Of a stretch of 64,000 nt of DNA, positions 58,794-64,000 are shown piece after piece. The stretch lies in NCBI RefSeq assembly GCF_009730915.1, contig NC_052477.1, positions 29,584,420-29,648,419 of the forward strand. Direction: 5' to 3'. Made by a program: the position numbers and the translations under genes. The stretch's first letter is position 1. Each line of letters begins with the position of its first letter. This DNA is from Dioscorea cayenensis subsp. rotundata. Lineage: Eukaryota > Streptophyta > Magnoliopsida > Dioscoreales > Dioscoreaceae. A model generated the notes under the pieces. It saw only the letters and a program-made list of their open reading frames with translations. It did not search any database and had not been told where the DNA came from.

Positions 58794-59636
58794 TCATTGG
58801 TGTGTAATTTTAGTAGTAGTATCACATAAGGTTTCCGACGTGGCGACGGCGGCGAGCTTCGCCGCCGCCGTGCTAGCCGGCTCCGATTTGCAACGCATGA
58901 GAACCAGAGGATGAGATGAAGGAGAAGAAGGAGATAAGGAACACATCATCATCATCATCATCATCTTCTTCTTCTTTTCTCCATCTCCTTTGCTTTCATC
59001 TTCTCCAGCCGCCATGTCCGGCTGCGCCGGAGCCACTGGCGCCGGCGCGGCTCGGTTGTGCGGCGCCGACCTGCATCTCATCAACAGCAGCGCGTTTCTC
59101 GGCGGCGTCGCTGACGGCACGAACACCTTCGTCTCCTCTTCATCATCCTCATCATCCTCCGATGCTGACGTCACCGTATGCTCCGGCTTGGCGTCTTCCG
59201 GCGGCTCCTCCTTAATAGAGCTGGAGCTCCGAGCTCGGCTGTAACTCAGCCGGAGCGGCAGCTCTTTGACGCGGCGCCACACCGGCCGCCACCTGAAACA
59301 AAGGAAAGTTCCATCGAAGCAACGGCAACGAGGGCGGCGCCATTTGCGAGAACTCGGCTTGGCGGCTTCGCCGTTCGTCTTCTTCCGGCGCATACGCACT
59401 TGGCCCATGCACGTGACCTTGGGAGAAGACGGCTCACCTTCATCGGCTTCCGATGAGGTTCTCCGACGAGAGACAAACATGGGGCTGGAACGAACCATAG
59501 AAGCTCTGTTTCCTCTTGTGCTTCTGCTCCCACTCTTGCCTTTGAGCAAACCTGTGAGTGCCGGCGCCGGCGTCGGCGCTAGTTTGTCCGGCCGGCCAGG
59601 GCTGGCCGTGGTCTTGGGTGGCGCTGAAGGTCTCAT
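58794..59636 (-). CDS. Basic, low-complexity plant protein (protamine P1-like family)
   Basis: Intronless, 280 residues, GC-rich against an AT-rich background. The start MRPSAPPKTTASPGRP, the middle motif SSPKVTCMGQVRMRRKK, a Cys/Trp/Arg-rich block (WRRPRCRCFDGTFLCFRWRPVWRRVKEL, split here in text as WRRPRCRCFDG then FLCFRWRPVWRR), a Glu/Asp-rich stretch, and two related motifs, LLLMRCRSAP and PLVLMRCKSEP, are conserved in a plant family often annotated protamine P1-like. That name reflects Arg/Ser bias, not sperm function. A Lys5-Met7 run near 225-240 comes from CAT-type triplet repeats. The repeated RCRSAP/RCKSEP words look like short linear or phospho motifs. Function is unknown. Confidence 0.85.
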   Translation of the reverse strand: MRPSAPPKTTASPGRPDKLAPTPAPALTGLLKGKSGSRSTRGNRASMVRSSPMFVSRRRTSSEADEGEPSSPKVTCMGQVRMRRKKTNGEAAKPSSRKWRRPRCRCFDGTFLCFRWRPVWRRVKELPLRLSYSRARSSSSIKEEPPEDAKPEHTVTSASEDDEDDEEETKVFVPSATPPRNALLLMRCRSAPHNRAAPAPVAPAQPDMAAGEDESKGDGEKKKKMMMMMMMCSLSPSSPSSHPLVLMRCKSEPASTAAAKLAAVATSETLCDTTTKITHQ

Positions 59637-59916
59637 GGGTATGATAGCGTGAAAGAGTTGGACATGAATGTGTTTTGTGGTATTGAGAAAAAGAAGAAGA
59701 ATAAATTTTTTTTAAAGTATTGGAACTGTTTTGGTTTGGTTTGCTTGTTTGGGTTTGTGAGTCTTTTCACTCTGATTTGGCTTTGCTTCTATAGAGATAA
59801 GATGTGGACTTCCTAATAATAATTATTATTTAATTGAATTTTTTTTAAATAATAATAATTAATGGGATTTGTTGGATTTATCAAAAATTCTAGAAAATTT
59901 TAGTAAAAATTAATTA

Positions 59917-60185
59917 CTCCCTAAGTTTATTTTTATCGGTCACAAATCCATGTTATTGTTTATCTTTTATTTTCTAATATCAAAAAGTATTTATTTTTTT
60001 TTCCAAAATTATCCTTAATATTTTATTTAATTTTTTTTCAAAATTAAATATCAAAGAGAAATATAAACGTATAAATTAGGGATAATTTTAAAAAATAATT
60101 AATTTTGTATAAAAATTTGTGAAATAACTAAATTTCTTGATATGTGAGATTCAGTTAACCACAACAAATAAAAAAACTGAGAGAG
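59917..60185. mobile_element. Stowaway MITE (Tc1/mariner)
   Basis: The left end CTCCCTAAGTTTATTTTTAT and the reverse complement of the right end, CTCTCTCAGTTTTTTTATTT, pair well. TA flanks both ends (59915-59916 and 60186-60187). The 269-bp length and AT-rich, non-coding interior fit Stowaway. Confidence 0.75.
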
Positions 60186-60202
60186 TAAATCAGTAACCTC
60201 CC

Positions 60203-60838
60203 CGTTTGGATTGCGGAATAGGAATGGGAATAGGGAGAATAAAAAAAGAAGAGGAATGTGAATGGGAATAAGGGGAATGAGAATAATGCGTTTGGTTTAA
60301 GGAAATAAGAATTGGGAATAAAAAAATGAAAAGGTAGGATGTAGTAAAATTACATCAATACCCTTGTATATAAATAATATGATATTATATAAAATAATAG
60401 ATTATGTTTAATGAAAATATTTAACATTATTTATTATTAATTATTTCAATATATTATAATTATATAATTAATCTTAATAATTTATTTAACAATTATATAT
60501 TTATTAAATTAGTTAATATCATTAAATACGTTTAATTAAATTAATTAAATTAATTAAATTTTATTTATTTTAATTTTAATTTCCCAAAATAATTTAATTA
60601 AATTATTTTAATAAATAAAGCTAAAATATATAAATATGTAATTATATATGCTAGGGGTATATTAGTAATTTTATAACTAAGGCATACTTCTCCCCCCATT
60701 TTTGGGTGGAATAGGATGCCTCTCCTAGGAGTAATCCTTTTCCCATACATGGAGGCAACTCATGCCTTTCCTGATTACCAAACAAGGGCTTGGGAATGAG
60801 ATTCCCATTCCCAAGCCCTCAATTCGTGATCCAAACGC
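60203..60838. mobile_element. Non-autonomous element with CGTTTGGAT terminal repeats
   Basis: The left end CGTTTGGATTGCGGAATAGG faces a right end whose reverse complement is AGCGTTTGGATCACGAATTG. Subterminal GGGAATGGGAAT-type words occur near both ends. A hairpin GGGCTTGGGAATG/CATTCCCAAGCCC is at about 60786-60819. The core is very AT-rich. The family is not certain; the ends resemble PIF/Harbinger or hAT MITEs. Confidence 0.55.
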
Positions 60839-61050
60839 TATATTGGCACCAAATCCCTATATAGAATGTTCGTGTCCTATTAATAAAAATGTGTGTTTGG
60901 ATTTTAACTTAAACATGGGTGTGTTGTATTGAGGGATTAACTCCATATTTGTGCATGTCCCTAACTTGGTTTCTCTAAATCTCATTAAAATTTATTAATA
61001 TTTGATTTAGTGAATATATTTATTTATATGGTTTTTATTTATTTATTTTC

Positions 61051-61099
<49 letters not shown>

Positions 61100-61526
61100 G
61101 GTGGAAATAATAAGTTCTAGAGATAAAGCAAGATTTTTCTAAAATAAGTTTTTAGTAAAAAAGTCAATTTTTTTTTTCAAATATTAGATTTTTATATTTA
61201 GAGTATATATAGATATCTCTCATAAACTAACTTAGAAAATTAAACACAAATAATAAAAAAAATGGAATGCTAACTAACTGGTTAATAAATTTATTAAGGA
61301 GTTAAATAGATTAATTAATAAAAGTTTAATAATTGAAACATTGACACGAGTGGGTGAATCAGCAGCATAATTGTATTTTAGTTTAAGTTAATGACAAAGG
61401 TTTTAATTAATGGATGATCACGTTGCATTTGTTTGCCGGTGGACGCCTCTGCCTTTGTCTCACTGCTCTGTCATGTCCTTCTCAGGAGGGATTCTCAAGT
61501 GTACAAATGCCTTTATATGTGCATTA

Positions 61527-61567
<41 letters not shown>
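61527..61567. repeat. (ATT)n microsatellite
   Basis: About 13 ATT units. Related triplet runs occur at about 48004-48029, 58709-58735 and 41029-41048. Confidence 0.92.
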
Positions 61568-62241
61568 CATCGTTAAAAAAAAAGTTTATAACTAAGTAAC
61601 AAGCATACCCACTTAAAAAAATCCTATAAACGTGAACACATCTATGCTCTTACTTTATATGAATTTAAGATTTAATTTTTGATTATTTTTAAAATAAAAT
61701 ATTTTATGTAAAAGATTAGGTACCAAATGGTTTTGTTAAAAAATTTTGAGATTTAAAGGATTGTATTAATTAAGAAATCTTGAAACATGTACTTATATTG
61801 GTGAAATATTTATTTGAATTTAATTATTTTTTTAATGATTAAATTACTATTAATAAATAATGAAAAGAGAGTTAAAAAAACACTGCGAAAGCAATGGTAC
61901 TGTATTAGAGTAAAAATAGTCAATTTCTTGACTGAATTACAATGTAAAGTCAGAAATACATTGAAGATAGCCAGACCAACTTGCAAATGACAGTTGAAGA
62001 GAAGATGTGGGCCTTTTTTTTTTATTTTTTTATTTTCACCTTCAATTAATATATAAAATTTATAAAAGTATAGAATGATTATTAATTTTTAAAGAACATG
62101 AATAAAATGAAAAAAAAAAAGTGAATAATAGTTTTTTTAGAAAATATAATGATTTTGATGAGAGAAATATATAAATAAATAAATAAATAATATTTTTAGG
62201 GATACATAATGGCCTATTATTTGTAAGGGCAGTGTGCAACC

Positions 62242-62242
<1 letters not shown>

Positions 62243-62299
<57 letters not shown>
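62243..62299. repeat. (AAT)n microsatellite
   Basis: About 19 units of TAA/AAT, the longest triplet repeat in the window. Confidence 0.95.
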
Positions 62300-62301
<2 letters not shown>

Positions 62302-63164
62302 CCCACTCTCCAAGAGACTTTAAGTATGATTCTGAAAAAGGGTCACTGTACGAAGTTTGTAGTTTTGTCTTTTGAGCCACATACTTTGTTACTTTGTGAA
62401 AAAACTTTTGATTTAATTAAAACAAAAAATCAATGCAAGTGATTAATTTAGTAATGCTAAAGAAGTATAAATTTTGCTAGTAAATTATCTTTTAAATGGT
62501 ATAATTTAATCTAAGCTTGCAACCAATCCTTAAACTTTCAATTTTACCAAATAATATATATATTTTTCCTAATTTATTGTAATGCATTTCCTCTATTACT
62601 TTTATTGTTAACCATTTTATGTTGTAAGCACTACGGGCCTTAGACATGAGCCACTTGTTTAACAAGTCTAGGACCCTTTGGGCTACAACTTTTCTTAGGC
62701 CCACCATTAATCTTGATCTATATATATATATATAAAAATCTATTATTTAATAAAAATAGTTAAAATAAATTTGGTTATAATTTCACCAAAGAGCTCATTT
62801 TAATAATTTATCATGATCACATATATGGGAAATAAAGTCTTTGACCTACTGGCTCAATAAAATAATATCATTGATACATAGTCAGCATGGCGCAATAAGT
62901 GTGTATATATAATATACAATTATACATATACATGTGTATATATATACATAATTATATAGAGAGAGCTTCAATTATCTGCGAATGTTAGCAGAGCATCCGC
63001 ATTTTATAAAAAATAAAAAAGAACACAAAAGAGAAGAGATAGAGAACTAAAAAACATAAGTGGATCAAGGAAGGCAGGACCCATAAAATTACTATCAAAC
63101 GACAACCAAAGATGTTCTTTGACATGTCTAGAGATGAACCCAGAAGATATATGCTTATATATAT

Positions 63165-63405
63165 ATAGAGAGAAAAGGTTCTCTGTGGACGTGCATAGAC
63201 GTCCACAGATAACTACAGTAATGTTAAACTGTAGCTGGTTTTAATTTTGTTTTTACTGTGCATCTCATTTTTTACTGTGATAACGGTCTTAAGCACAGTA
63301 ACACTGTTTATTAAATAGTATCCGACCGTTGAATCGAAATTCAACGGTCCAAAGCAACGTTCACAGATTAAAAATCTGTGAACGTGCATAAAAGATCGAT
63401 CCTCA
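63165..63405. repeat. Palindrome-rich block, possible non-autonomous DNA element
   Basis: Three palindromes follow one another: GTGGACGT...ACGTCCAC (about 63186), CCGTTGAAT...ATTCAACGG (about 63328) and CACAGATTAAAAATCTGTG (about 63363). The outer parts (GACGTGCATA near the left, GAACGTGCATA near the right) are related. It is flanked by TATATA runs. Similar but diverged blocks may lie at 6258-6460 and 22190-22420. Confidence 0.4.
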
Positions 63406-63801
63406 TATATATATATATATACCGTTAAGAGAAATCAAGGACGTGTACAGATGTGAAGTGTAATAATAAGATTAATAAGTATCTATGCGAACCTTGTGTG
63501 GATTTTGGATCTTGAGTTATTTTCGAAACAAATATCCTACATAAGAACCTGTGTTAATAGGTCAAAAAAAGCCGTTGGCAGGCATTTATATATATATATA
63601 TATAAGAAATGAGGTGGATAAGCAAATAAATGGTTTATTAATTATAAACAAAAGAAAAAAATAAAAAAAAAACAAGGGCAATGAGGTCATTTGAACACTG
63701 GGCGCGAATTCGAAAGCATTAGAGATCCCGCGCGCGAATTCGATGGTGCTTTCTCTTTTCTCCCACGAATTCCATTCATCAATCGAAGATCTTCGACATT
63801 G

Positions 63802-63833
63802 ATGGAATTCGAGCTCTCATCCCTAATTCCAAG
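63802..63833 (+). CDS. Possible first coding exon of a gene running off the window
   Basis: After an AT-rich spacer, a higher-GC stretch (63700-63833) ends in ATG GAA TTC... coding MEFELSSLIPR up to AG|GTGAGTAT, a strong donor. This is the usual look of a plant leader and first exon. An upstream ATG at 63742 opens a frame of about 20 codons and would be an upstream ORF. The family cannot be named from 10 codons. Confidence 0.4.
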
Positions 63834-64000
63834 GTGAGTATCTATCATCTTCAAGATGATTGTTTCCAGAATGCATACCAAATGCTTGATTAATTGTTAG
63901 CTTGTAGAATTCTGGCTAGGGTTCTAAGGATCCTTTAATGTTGGTTATTTTCATCGATTTTGATGCTTAGTATCATGATTTGATTACCATTTGTGTTATT

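Larger units (their letters stand above)
59637..63801. other. AT-rich intergenic DNA with MITEs and triplet repeats
   Basis: No gene is supported until the final 200 bases. The region contains a Stowaway element (59917-60185), a longer terminal-inverted-repeat element (60203-60838), (TA)n at 61056-61096, (ATT)n at 61527-61567, (AAT)n at 62243-62299 and a palindrome-rich block at 63165-63405. Confidence 0.65.

Noticed and set aside
62060-62380. Frame with a poly-Leu tract
   Set aside because: Produced by the (AAT)n microsatellite read on the minus strand.

Overview
The window is plant nuclear DNA. Genes carry many short exons with GT..AG introns, AT-rich introns and intergenic DNA, telo-box (AAACCCTA) leaders and plant-only families (TON1, GRAS, PNGase A, DUF1218, DUF1221 kinases). 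The intronless PNGase A gene at 48420-50174 is very GC-rich at its 5' end and becomes AT-rich toward its 3' end. That gradient, with otherwise modest GC, fits a non-grass monocot (a yam-like genome is one guess), but the species cannot be fixed from the sequence.

Layout: 1-9000 is gene-free. It holds Stowaway-like ends, a 1000-N assembly gap (1048-2047), five indel-ridden copies of a ~565-620 bp tandem repeat (2387-5090) and AT-rich DNA. From 9082 genes are dense: ELP6 (+), TON1 (-), chloroplast TerC (-), MOS11/CIP29-like (+), clade-D-type PP2C (-), a DUF1218 membrane protein (-), an MRH1/MDIS-type LRR receptor pseudokinase (-), an NSP2/SCL26-type GRAS factor (-), three PNGase A paralogues (-,-,+), a DUF1221 kinase (-), RPS26 (+) and a basic protein often labelled protamine P1-like (-). 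The last 4 kb is mostly AT-rich DNA with MITEs. A probable first exon lies at 63802-63833.

I resolved exon structures by keeping reading frame across splice sites and by recalled family conservation. All spliced genes stay in frame at every junction except ELP6, which shows two +1 shifts, each in a G run. The genes are mostly unrelated housekeeping or regulatory loci; they do not form one pathway. Functional clustering is limited to the PNGase A trio (N-glycan removal from glycoproteins) and the head-to-head kinase/RPS26 pair. A recurring theme is small local tandem duplication (56-333 bp) in introns, a 5' UTR intron and gene flanks. I found no CRISPR array, tRNA or rRNA gene, and no clear case for a new multi-gene system. 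The points most worth checking are the ELP6 frame breaks and duplicated splice region, the duplicated 5' UTR splice acceptor of the DUF1218 gene, the stop-free 78-nt intron in the kinase gene, and the tandem array at the gap.
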